From positions 1 to 64,000 of the forward strand of contig LNEE01000051.1 in the NCBI GenBank assembly GCA_001464895.1: a stretch of 64,000 nt of DNA, written 5' to 3'. This stretch comes from Betaproteobacteria bacterium Ga0077532 (GTDB taxonomy: Bacteria > Pseudomonadota > Gammaproteobacteria > Burkholderiales > Ga0077523). The position numbers and the translations under genes are program-made. Below are positions 26,649 through 35,600 of the stretch, piece after piece. Position 1 is the first letter of the stretch, and every line of letters starts with the position of its first letter. Under the pieces are notes generated by a model. The model had not been told where the DNA came from and searched no databases. It saw only the letters and a list, made by a program, of their open reading frames with translations.

Positions 26649-27045
26649 GATCTCGCTCTCCTGCTTGTTGTGATGACGCCCGCACGGCGGATCCCGGAGA
26701 CCGGCCTGCGGGGTCGCCATGGCGCCACCTTTCGCGAAGGTCGCTCCCGGCCACCGATGGCGTGGGGTCGACGCGCGATGCGCGCTGCTTGCTCCCCATG
26801 CCCCACGCGTAACGGCCTGGACGCAGGCACCTTGAGCGTTTTGCGTCGGTGGGAACGATCCATCGCGGGCCGCCGAAATGCACTTTGCATCTCCCGAAAG
26901 TCTTCGCCGTTCGGTCCCGGCAATCGGGAGGAGCCGCATTCCCGTCCCAGCGCCGGAGGCCGGAAGGATGCCTTTGTCCTGTCTCGCGCCTCAAGTCGTA
27001 TCCGACGCCGGTCGTAATGCCATCGAATACAAAAGGAGCCCTTTC
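26649..27045. promoter_or_regulatory. Divergent promoter region of the giant-protein locus
   Basis: This 397-bp region lies between the two divergent adaptor genes and must contain promoters for both transcripts. It is less GC-biased than the coding sequence near 26870-27045. AGGAGAG (about 26656-26662, minus strand) and AAAAGGAG (27031-27038) are strong ribosome-binding sites for the GTG and TTG starts. I could not pick out a confident -35/-10 pair or operator. Confidence 0.5.
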
Positions 27046-28539
27046 TTGCCGCTGCGATTGATCCGCCAACGTCGGGACGTCTTTGGCTCGTCAGCCGACC
27101 GGGCCGACGCGGCGCCGTCACCGACCTCTCGGACGGCTGGAACCTCCGCGGCGGCGACGCCGACTGGCGTGGCACGTGGCTCCGCCGCGGTCCTGCAATT
27201 GCAGGCGACGCTGCTCACCCGGGGACCGTTCCCCGAAGCCGCCACTGCCTTCTGCACCGAACTGGCGGACAGTCTCGGCGTGACCCACGTCGCCCTGGGG
27301 TTCCTCGAACATGGCTACGCAGAGGTGGAGGCGATCGCCCGCGAGGCCGACTTCGAAGGTCGGCGGGATCTGTTCGGCGCGATCGGCGCCGCCATGGACG
27401 AGGCAATCGAACAGTCCGCCACCGTCGTCCACCCCGGTCGGAAGGAGGACCGCCCCCGCGTCACGCTGGCCCATGCCGGCCTCGCAAGAATGTGGGGAGG
27501 GACCACGATCACCGTACCGCTCGTGAACGAAGGAGAGGTCATCGGGGCGCTCACGTTCGGCGGCGCCGGGCATGTCGCGGAGGACGAAGCCACGCTGTCC
27601 TTTTGCGAGCAGCTCGCCACCGTGCTTGCGCCCGTCCTGGTCCTGAAGCGCCAGGCCGACCGCCCCTGGCGGCAGCGCCTTGCAGACACCTGGTTCACTT
27701 TCCGGGACAGCGCCCGTACGCCTCGCTCGCAACGCCTCCGCCTCGGCATGGCCGCCGCCGCACTGCTCGCCTTCGGGCTCGTGGCGGGTTGGTCCGTCGA
27801 GTACCGCGTGAATGCGCCGGCGCGCATCGAGGGGGCCGTCCAGCGGTCGCTGGTGGCGCCCGCCGACGGCTTCCTGCGGCAGGCGCAGGTGAAGCCCGGC
27901 GACTCCGTCGTGGCCGGCCAGATCCTCGTGCAGTTGTCTGATCAGGACCGCGAGCTGGAACGCCTCAAGTGGACCGCCGAGGTCACCCAGCATCAGAACA
28001 GCGCCCGGGCCGCCCTCGCCCGCGGGGAGCGCACCGACTACGTGATCGCGATCGGCAGGGCACAGGAGGCCCAGGCCCAGCTCGACCTCGTGGCGCAGGC
28101 CATCGAGCGCGGCAGCATCCGCGCCCCGTTCGACGGCGTCGTGATCCAGGGCGATCTCAGCCAGACGCTCGGCGCCCCCGTACGACGCGGCGATGTCCTC
28201 CTCACGGTGGCGCCGTCGGGCGAGTACCGGCTGGTCGTCGAGGTGGACGAGCGCGATGTCGGCGACGTGAAGTCCGGCGCCGAAGGCGTGGTGCACCTCG
28301 CGGCCCTGCCGCGCGAGCCCGTGGCGTTCCGCGTCTCGCGGGTGCGCCCGGTCGCGACCAGCCGGGACGGCCGCAACTTCTTCGAGGTGGAAGCGGTGCT
28401 GCCGACGCCGCCCACTGCCGCGCGCCCTGGCTTGCAGGGCGTCGCGAAGATCCAGTCCGAGGACCGGACGCTCCTCTGGATCGGGACCCACCGGCTCGTG
28501 GACTGGGCGCGCATCACGATCTGGACGTTGGGCGGTTAG
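27046..28539 (+). CDS. GAF-domain HlyD-type adaptor
   Basis: A 497-residue fusion. Residues about 45-210 form a GAF-like sensory domain (LTRGPFPEAATAFCTELADS, GTTITVPLVNEGEVIGALTF). One transmembrane helix follows near 240-260 (GMAAAALLAFGLVAGWSV). The periplasmic part then has a lipoyl half (VAPADGFLRQAQVKPGDSVV), a short helical hairpin, the second half (SIRAPFDGVVIQGDLSQ) and an adaptor beta-barrel. The TTG at 27046 is chosen because AAAAGGAG lies 7 nt upstream; the upstream frame is open but has no good start. First gene of the tightly packed operon, 2 nt from the next. Confidence 0.85.
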   Translation: MPLRLIRQRRDVFGSSADRADAAPSPTSRTAGTSAAATPTGVARGSAAVLQLQATLLTRGPFPEAATAFCTELADSLGVTHVALGFLEHGYAEVEAIAREADFEGRRDLFGAIGAAMDEAIEQSATVVHPGRKEDRPRVTLAHAGLARMWGGTTITVPLVNEGEVIGALTFGGAGHVAEDEATLSFCEQLATVLAPVLVLKRQADRPWRQRLADTWFTFRDSARTPRSQRLRLGMAAAALLAFGLVAGWSVEYRVNAPARIEGAVQRSLVAPADGFLRQAQVKPGDSVVAGQILVQLSDQDRELERLKWTAEVTQHQNSARAALARGERTDYVIAIGRAQEAQAQLDLVAQAIERGSIRAPFDGVVIQGDLSQTLGAPVRRGDVLLTVAPSGEYRLVVEVDERDVGDVKSGAEGVVHLAALPREPVAFRVSRVRPVATSRDGRNFFEVEAVLPTPPTAARPGLQGVAKIQSEDRTLLWIGTHRLVDWARITIWTLGG

Positions 28540-28541
28540 GC

Positions 28542-30680
28542 ATGGCGGCGACGCTCTTCAGCCCGCTCTGGTACCGCGTCGCGGACTGTCTGCCGCGCCT
28601 GCCTCCTGGCGTCTCGGTGCGGCACCAGCGCTATCGCGGCGAGGCGTGGCACGTGCTGATCAGCGCCACCACGGGTCGTCAGTACCGCATCAACCGCCGG
28701 GCCTACCAGTTCATCGGCCGCTGCGACGGGCACCAATCGGTGCAGCGCATCTGGGACGATCTGCTGGAGAGCCTGCGGGACGCAGCGCCCACGCAGGAAG
28801 AGATCATCCAACTGATGACGCGGCTGGCCGACGAAGGCCTGATGGACTACGGCTCGACGCCGGACTTCACGCGCCAGCGCGACCGCCGCCGCCGACGCGA
28901 CCGCCGCGGCTTCCCGAATCCGCTCGCGTTCCGGGTCCCACTGGGCGACCCCTCGGCTCTCCTCGGACGCCTCGACGGCCTCGCTTCGTTCCTGCTGCGG
29001 CCCGCCATCGCCTGGCTCTGGCTCTGCGCGGTCGTACTCGCCGGTCTGACGGCGGCCTCGGAGTGGGCTGCGCTCGCGCAACACGCCAGCCAGCACCTCG
29101 GCACGCCGCGCCATCTGTTCCTCGCCTGGTGCGCCTTCCCTTGCATCAAGGCACTGCACGAAATGGGGCATGCCCTCGCCGTCCGTCACTGGGGCGGTGA
29201 AGTCCACGAGGCCGGGATCGGGCTCTTCTTCCTGACGCCCGCGCCCTACGTCGACGCCTCGGCGTCGGCAGGATTCCGCCGGCGTCGCCATCGGGGGGCC
29301 GTCGCAGCCATGGGCGTGATGGTGGAACTCGCCATCGCCGCGCTGGCCCTCGCTGTCTGGATGAACATCCAGCCCGGCCTCGTGCGGGATCTCGCGTTCG
29401 TCACCCTGTTCATCGCCAGCGTCTCCACGCTCGCCTTCAACGGCAACCCGCTGATGCAGTTCGACGCGTATCACGTGCTGTGCGACGCGCTCGACCTCCC
29501 GAACCTCGCACCGCGCAGCCGCCGCTACTGGGTCCATCTGCTTCAGCGTGCGGTGTTCGGTGCGGACCACGCGGTGCCGATGCATCTGTCCGCCGGGGAA
29601 CGCCGCTGGCTGATCGCCTACGCGCCGCTCTCGTGGCTCTTCCGGTTGACGGTGGCCGCCGCCATCGTCCTGTGGGTCGGCGGATGGTCAGCGACGCTCG
29701 GCGTGGTGATCGCCGCCTACTCGGCCATCACTTTCATCGCGATGCCCGCGTTCGGCCTTGCCCGCGATCTCGTTCGCTCCGCGCCCGATCCCGCCAGGCG
29801 ATCCCGCACCGCCAGGGCAGCCGTGGCCCTCGCACTCGCGCTGGCGCTCGCCTGCTTTGCCGTGCCGCTGCCCTTCCATACCGCCGCACCGGGTGTCGTG
29901 TGGCTGCCCGACGAGGCGCGCGCCCGCGCCGGGACCGATGGATTCATCACGGCCTTCGCCGCCAGTGACGGCGAGACGGTCAGCCCCGGCCAACTGCTGC
30001 TCACCATCGAGGACCCCGCCCTCCAAGCGGAGCACGACCGCCTCCAAGGCCGGCTGCGTGCCCTGCAGGCGAACCGCTTCGACGCCCTGGTCTCCGACGG
30101 CGTGAAGGCCGGCAACGTGGAAGCGGAGATGGCGCGCGTGCAGGGCGAACTCGCCCAGGTCGATGTGCGTATCGGAGACCTCGAAGTGCGCAGCCGCATC
30201 GCCGGCACGTTCGTGATGCCGCGGCAGGCCGACCTGCTGGGCACCTTCGTGGCCCGCGGCACGACGCTCGGGGTCGTCCTCGACCGATCCACGATCGGCG
30301 TGCGCGCCGCCGTGCCGGAGCGCGACGCCGCGCTGATCCGCGAAGGCAGCCGCGCGGTCGAGGTCCGCCTCGCGGAGGACGCGGACGCGACATTCGCCGC
30401 GAGACTCGTCCGCGACATCCCGGCTGCGACAAACGATCTCCCCAGCGCCGCACTCGGGGATCGCGGCGGCGGCCCGTACGCGACCGACCCGTCCGACGAG
30501 AGCGGACTGCGGAGCGCTGAGCCCGTCGTGCTGATCGATCTCGCAGTCACCGGCGATATCCCGGAACGCGTGGGTGGCCGCGTGTGGGTCCGATTCGACC
30601 ATGGCAGCGAACCGCTCGCCGTGCAGTGGTGGCGACGCATGCGGCAGCTCTTCCTGCAGCAGTTCTCCACCAACGGCTGA
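28542..30680 (+). CDS. PqqD-like/M50 metalloprotease/HlyD fusion protein
   Basis: A 712-residue membrane protein with three parts. Residues about 28-105 (WHVLISATTGRQYRINRRAY and the helices after it) resemble a PqqD-type peptide-binding winged helix (RRE). Residues about 145-430 are a polytopic M50 site-2 protease domain with the zinc motif HEMGH at 206-210 and the third ligand D308 in NPLMQFDAYH. Residues about 430-712 are a HlyD-type arm (GFITAFAASDGETVSPGQLL, a helical hairpin, RIAGTFVMPRQADLLG). Catalytic residues are intact, so it is probably an active protease or peptide handler. It starts 2 nt after the GAF-HlyD stop and ends 4 nt before the SecA-like gene. Confidence 0.88.
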   Translation: MAATLFSPLWYRVADCLPRLPPGVSVRHQRYRGEAWHVLISATTGRQYRINRRAYQFIGRCDGHQSVQRIWDDLLESLRDAAPTQEEIIQLMTRLADEGLMDYGSTPDFTRQRDRRRRRDRRGFPNPLAFRVPLGDPSALLGRLDGLASFLLRPAIAWLWLCAVVLAGLTAASEWAALAQHASQHLGTPRHLFLAWCAFPCIKALHEMGHALAVRHWGGEVHEAGIGLFFLTPAPYVDASASAGFRRRRHRGAVAAMGVMVELAIAALALAVWMNIQPGLVRDLAFVTLFIASVSTLAFNGNPLMQFDAYHVLCDALDLPNLAPRSRRYWVHLLQRAVFGADHAVPMHLSAGERRWLIAYAPLSWLFRLTVAAAIVLWVGGWSATLGVVIAAYSAITFIAMPAFGLARDLVRSAPDPARRSRTARAAVALALALALACFAVPLPFHTAAPGVVWLPDEARARAGTDGFITAFAASDGETVSPGQLLLTIEDPALQAEHDRLQGRLRALQANRFDALVSDGVKAGNVEAEMARVQGELAQVDVRIGDLEVRSRIAGTFVMPRQADLLGTFVARGTTLGVVLDRSTIGVRAAVPERDAALIREGSRAVEVRLAEDADATFAARLVRDIPAATNDLPSAALGDRGGGPYATDPSDESGLRSAEPVVLIDLAVTGDIPERVGGRVWVRFDHGSEPLAVQWWRRMRQLFLQQFSTNG

Positions 30681-30684
30681 CCCC

Positions 30685-32697
30685 ATGGACATCCCCTTCG
30701 GCCGGCCCCTCCGCGCAGCCCATGCCCCACTCCCGATCCCCGGGATCCTTCTTGGCGGATATCCCGAGCGCGCGAAGGAAGCGGACACCGACAAACACTT
30801 CGTCGTCGCGGCATGGCGCGCCATCGCCGCCCCTGCCAACACGCTGCGGCTGCGACGTTATCGTGCCTTCGCCACAGCGGTGGCGGAACGCGGGGAAGCC
30901 CTCGCGGCAATCTCCGCCGAAGCCATGGAAATGCGCCTGCGCGATCTGCGCGCCGACCTCTCCCGAAACGGCTTCGCCGAAGCCTGCCTGGTCGAAGCCT
31001 TCGCGCTCGTCGGCCTCGCCTCTCGGCGGGCGCTGGGACATCGCCCGTTCGACACCCAGATGATCGCGGCGCGGATCATGTTCGACCGGCGCATGGCAGA
31101 GATGGCCACCGGCGAGGGAAAGACGCTCGCCGCAGCACTCTGTGCCGCCGCCGGGGCGCTCGCCGGGGTGCCGGTGCACGTCGTCACCGTGAACGACTAC
31201 CTCGTCGCCCGCGACGCCGCACTCATGGCACCGATGTTCGCCGCGCTCGGCCTCACCGTCGGGCATGTGCTCGCGACGCACGACGTGGACGCGCGCCGAC
31301 GCGCCTGGGCTTGCGATGTCACTTACTGCACGGCGAAGGAACTGGTCTTCGACTATCTCCGCGACCGCTCCGTGCGCGACCCGACCCTCTCGGCACTGCA
31401 TCGCAGCGCAGCGGCACTCGACGGCACGGAGGCCACGCCACCGACGCTCCTGCGGGGCCTGTGCATGGCGGTCGTCGACGAGGCCGACAGCATCCTCATC
31501 GACGAGGCCCGCATCCCGCTCATCCTGTCCGCGGCGGCGCCGCAGTCGGATCAGGTGGCATTCCACGCCGAGGCACTGACCGTCGCGCGCCGGCTCGTAC
31601 CGGACCGCGACTTCCTCGCGGACCCGCAGACCCGGGCGGTGACGCTCACCGACGCGGGCCGCGCGACGCTGGACGCCTGGCCGGAGGTCGAGGCCGCGGC
31701 CTGGCGGCATCGTCTACATCGCGACGAGGCCGTCTGCACGGCGCTCGCGGCACTGCACGTCTACCGCAGCGATCACCACTATCTCGTCCGCGACGGGAAG
31801 GTCCACATCATCGACGACAGCACCGGGCGGCTCGCCCCGGGCCGGGTTTGGTCGCGCGGGCTCCATCAGATGATCGAAATGAAGGAGGGTTGCGCGACGA
31901 GCGCCGAGCAGGTCACCGCCTCGCAGATCACGTACCAGCGCTTCTTCCGGCGCTATCTGCACCTCGGCGGCATGAGCGGGACGGTGCGCGAGGCACGGGC
32001 CGAGCTGGCGACGGTCTACGGGCTGGACGTCGTGGCAGTGCCGTTGCGCCGCCCGGATCACCGACGGCTTCTCCCCACGCGGCTGTTCCGCGACCACCGG
32101 ACGCAGTGGCTGGCCGTGATCGCACGGACGATCGCCGTGACCGAGAACGGCCGACCGGTGCTGATCGGTACGGACTCCGTGGCGGCGTCGGAATCCCTCG
32201 GGCGTGCACTCGCTTCCGCCGGCATCGCGCACGCCGTGCTGAACGCCAGGAACGATGCGGCCGAGGCGGAGATCGTCGCGCAGGCGGGTGACGCGGGCCG
32301 GGTCACCGTCGCCACGAACATGGCTGGCCGCGGGACGGACATTCCCCTGGCGCCGGGCGTGGCCGATCGCGGTGGCCTGCACGTCATCTCGTGCCAGCAC
32401 AACGCTTCCCCCCGTATCGACCGCCAACTCGTCGGACGCTGCGCGCGACAGGGTGATCCAGGCAGTGCCGAGACGCTTCTCGCACTCGATGCGCCACGCC
32501 TCGCGCAGTCGGTGCCGCAGTGGCTCGTGCGACGCATCGGTGCCCACGGCATGCATCGACCGTCGTGGTTGGTGACGCTGATGGTGCGTCTGCCGCAATG
32601 GCGTGAGGAACGGGTGCAGCGCCGTCAGCGTCGCGCCCTCCTCGCCCGCGACGATCGGACGAACAGGAGCCTCTCGGTCTTCGGGGGCCTCGAATGA
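30685..32697 (+). CDS. Short SecA-like preprotein translocase ATPase
   Basis: A 670-residue paralogue of SecA (the housekeeping protein is about 900). Walker A is TGEGKT (142-147), Walker B/DEAD box is VVDEADSILIDEARIPLIL (263-281), motif V is TNMAGRGTDI (544-553) and motif VI is QLVGRCARQGDPGS (581-594). Housekeeping SecA usually has an ERHES-type stretch before motif VI; here it reads SCQHNAS. The protein ends right after the region matching the start of the helical scaffold, so the helical wing, the rest of the scaffold, the linker and the SecB/zinc-binding tail are absent. It overlaps the giant gene by 4 nt, suggesting a dedicated translocation motor. Confidence 0.9.
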   Translation: MDIPFGRPLRAAHAPLPIPGILLGGYPERAKEADTDKHFVVAAWRAIAAPANTLRLRRYRAFATAVAERGEALAAISAEAMEMRLRDLRADLSRNGFAEACLVEAFALVGLASRRALGHRPFDTQMIAARIMFDRRMAEMATGEGKTLAAALCAAAGALAGVPVHVVTVNDYLVARDAALMAPMFAALGLTVGHVLATHDVDARRRAWACDVTYCTAKELVFDYLRDRSVRDPTLSALHRSAAALDGTEATPPTLLRGLCMAVVDEADSILIDEARIPLILSAAAPQSDQVAFHAEALTVARRLVPDRDFLADPQTRAVTLTDAGRATLDAWPEVEAAAWRHRLHRDEAVCTALAALHVYRSDHHYLVRDGKVHIIDDSTGRLAPGRVWSRGLHQMIEMKEGCATSAEQVTASQITYQRFFRRYLHLGGMSGTVREARAELATVYGLDVVAVPLRRPDHRRLLPTRLFRDHRTQWLAVIARTIAVTENGRPVLIGTDSVAASESLGRALASAGIAHAVLNARNDAAEAEIVAQAGDAGRVTVATNMAGRGTDIPLAPGVADRGGLHVISCQHNASPRIDRQLVGRCARQGDPGSAETLLALDAPRLAQSVPQWLVRRIGAHGMHRPSWLVTLMVRLPQWREERVQRRQRRALLARDDRTNRSLSVFGGLE

Positions 32698-35600
32698 AGG
32701 GCTGGTGGCAGCGGTTCACCGGCAGGGCGCGGGAGGAACTGCTCGTCGAGGAACTGTCGCCGCGCATCCTGTTCTCCGCCGATGCCGCCGCGCTGCTGGC
32801 ACCGGACACGCTGCTGCCGGTCGCGGAGGTGCGATCGCTCGACGCCTATGCACCGTCCGCGGAGACCGCACAGCCCTTGGCCACATCGGCGCCACCATCC
32901 GAAAGCAGCGGGAGCGACGCCGCGATGCCGGCGGGATCCAGTGCCACCGAGGTGGTCGCCAATCGGGTCGAATTCGTCTTCGTCGACCTTCGTGTGACGA
33001 ACGCCGATGCGCTGGTGGCCGACATCACCGCCCAGGCCGGGCAGGGACGCGACATCGCGGTCGTCCAGCTCGAGCGCAGCCGCGACGGCATCGAGCAGAT
33101 CCTGCAGGCGCTGCAAGGCCGGACCGACGTGGACGCCATCCACCTCATCGGCGAAGGCGCTGCGGCCGAGTTGCATCTGGGCGCCACGTTCCTCGACCAC
33201 AACAGCATCAGCGAGCTGTACGCCGACGCCTGGCGACAGATCGGCCAGAGCCTCTCGGCCGGGGCGGACCTGCTGATCTACGGATGCAATTTCGGAGAAG
33301 GCCCCGCCGGAGAGACGGCGATGGAGACACTGGCCTCCCTCACCGGCGCCGACGTGGCCGCCAGCACCGACCGCACCGGCCATGGCACACAGAACGCCGA
33401 CTGGGACCTCGAGGCCCACGTCGGCACGATCGAATCGAGCGTGATCGTCAGCGCCGTCGCGCAAAGCACGTGGCTGGGCGCACTTGCCACTTTCACGGTC
33501 ACCAACACCAACGACAGCGGCGCCGGCTCGCTGCGCCAGGCCATCATCGATGCCAACGCCTCAGGTGGCATCGATACGATCTCTTTCAACATCGCCGGCA
33601 CCGGCGTACACACGATCAACCTTGCATCGGCGTTGCCGGTGATCACAGACGCGGTGATCCTCGATGCCACCACGGACGACAGCTTTGCCGTGAACAGCAG
33701 CCGTCCGGCCATCGTGCTGGATGGCAACAACGCTTTCGCCGGCGACGGCCTGGTACTGGCCGCAGGCTCCGGCAACAGCACCATCCGCGGCTTCGTGATC
33801 CGGGACTTCACCGGCTCCGGCATCTACGTGCAATCGAACGACAACACGATTGCCGGCAACTACATCGGCAGCCTCACCGAGGCCGGGCTCTCTGCAGGCG
33901 CCGGCGAGGTCAACACGCTGAACGGGATCTGGATGGAGGGCACCGGGAACACCATCGGCGGCACCAGTGCTGCAGATCGCAACATCTTCGCCGGCAACAA
34001 CCAGAGTGGTATCGGTGGCAGCGGGGGCGGCAACCACGCGATCCTCGGCAACTACATCGGGGTCGACGCGACCGGCACGACCGCCCTCGGCAACAACGAT
34101 TTCGGCGTGTACTTCTTCGGCGCTACCGACATCGTCATCGGCGGCCTGACGAGCGGTGATCGCAACGTTGTTTCCGGCAACGCGGAGTCCGGTATCTGGC
34201 TGCAGAACAGCACCGACATCAGCATCCTCGGCAACTACATCGGGGTCGGCAGCGATGGCACGACAGCCATCGGGAACGGTTGGGACGGCATCACCGTATG
34301 GGACGGCACGGGCCACGTCATCGGGGGGAACGCCATCGGCGCCGGGAACGTGATCGCGAACAACGGCGACGACGGGATCGAGGTCGTCCTCACCAGCGCA
34401 GAGGTCGCGATTCTCGGGAACAGCATCCATTCGAACGCGAGTCTCGGCATCGACCAAGGAGGCAACGACAGCACGGCCACGGCGAACGATGCCACCGAGA
34501 GCGACGGCATCCAGAACCATCCCGTGATCGCGTCGGCAGCCACGGATACGAGTGCGGTGACCATCTCGGGCACGCTCGACAGCGCGGCCAACAGCTACTT
34601 CCGAATCGAGTTCTTCGGCAACGTCAGCCAGAACACCAGCGGCCACGGCGAGGGCCAGACCTACCTGGGCTTCGCCAACGTTGCCACCGACGGCAGCGGC
34701 AGCGCCACCATCAGCACCACGCTGACAGCCAACGTGGCGGTGGGCTCGTTCATCAGCGCGACGGCCACCCGGGCCACCGACAACACCTTCACCAGCTTCA
34801 CAGAAACCTCCGAGTTCGGCGCCAACCAGACTGCGGTGCTGGCGAGCGTGGCGCCCGCCGATCTGTACGTTGTGCCCGGACTGCCGGAGTCGGGCCTGAT
34901 CGGTGTCTACACCTTCACGGCTTCCGCGAGCCTCGGCCGCGACGACGCGGGCAACGATGCGCCGATCACTCTTTTCGGCTCGCCCGGGCAGACCACCGGG
35001 CCTTCCGGCTCGGGCGCGCTCGACCTCGCCGGTGGCGTCTCGGGACAGTACGGACATATCGACGGGATCACCACCGGCGGTGCGATGACGCTCGCTGCCC
35101 ACGTGCGCTTCGACAGCACCGGCGCGTGGCAGCGTGTGTTCGACTTCGGCCAGACCGACAGCACCGGCATCACAGCCATCTACGTCGGTCGGCTCGGCAC
35201 CAGCAACGATCTGACCTTCACGCTCGAGCGGAACCTGGGTGGTGGCGTGATTCAGACCGACCGCGCCACGGCCGCCGGTGTGATCAGCAACGGGACCTGG
35301 ATGCACTTCGCCGCCACCGTGGACGGCAATGGCGCCATGTCGCTCTACATCGACGGCGCCCTGGCGGCCAGTGGCACCGGCGTCGTCCCTGAGATCGGGG
35401 TGCGCACCAACAACTTCATCGGCACATCCAACTGGAGCGGCGATGCTCGGTTCGATGGCGCGATCGACAACATCGTGCTGGCGCGGGGCGCCATGTCGGC
35501 CGCCCAGATTTCGGCGCTCCAGCAACAAGGCAACGCGTTCAGCCTGGCAGAGAACTCGGCCACCGGCACCGTGCTGGGCACCGTGGTGGTGGCAGACCCG

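Noticed and set aside
30685-32697. Housekeeping SecA
   Set aside because: The length, missing wing and tail, and position next to a giant protein argue for a paralogue; the main SecA should be elsewhere.
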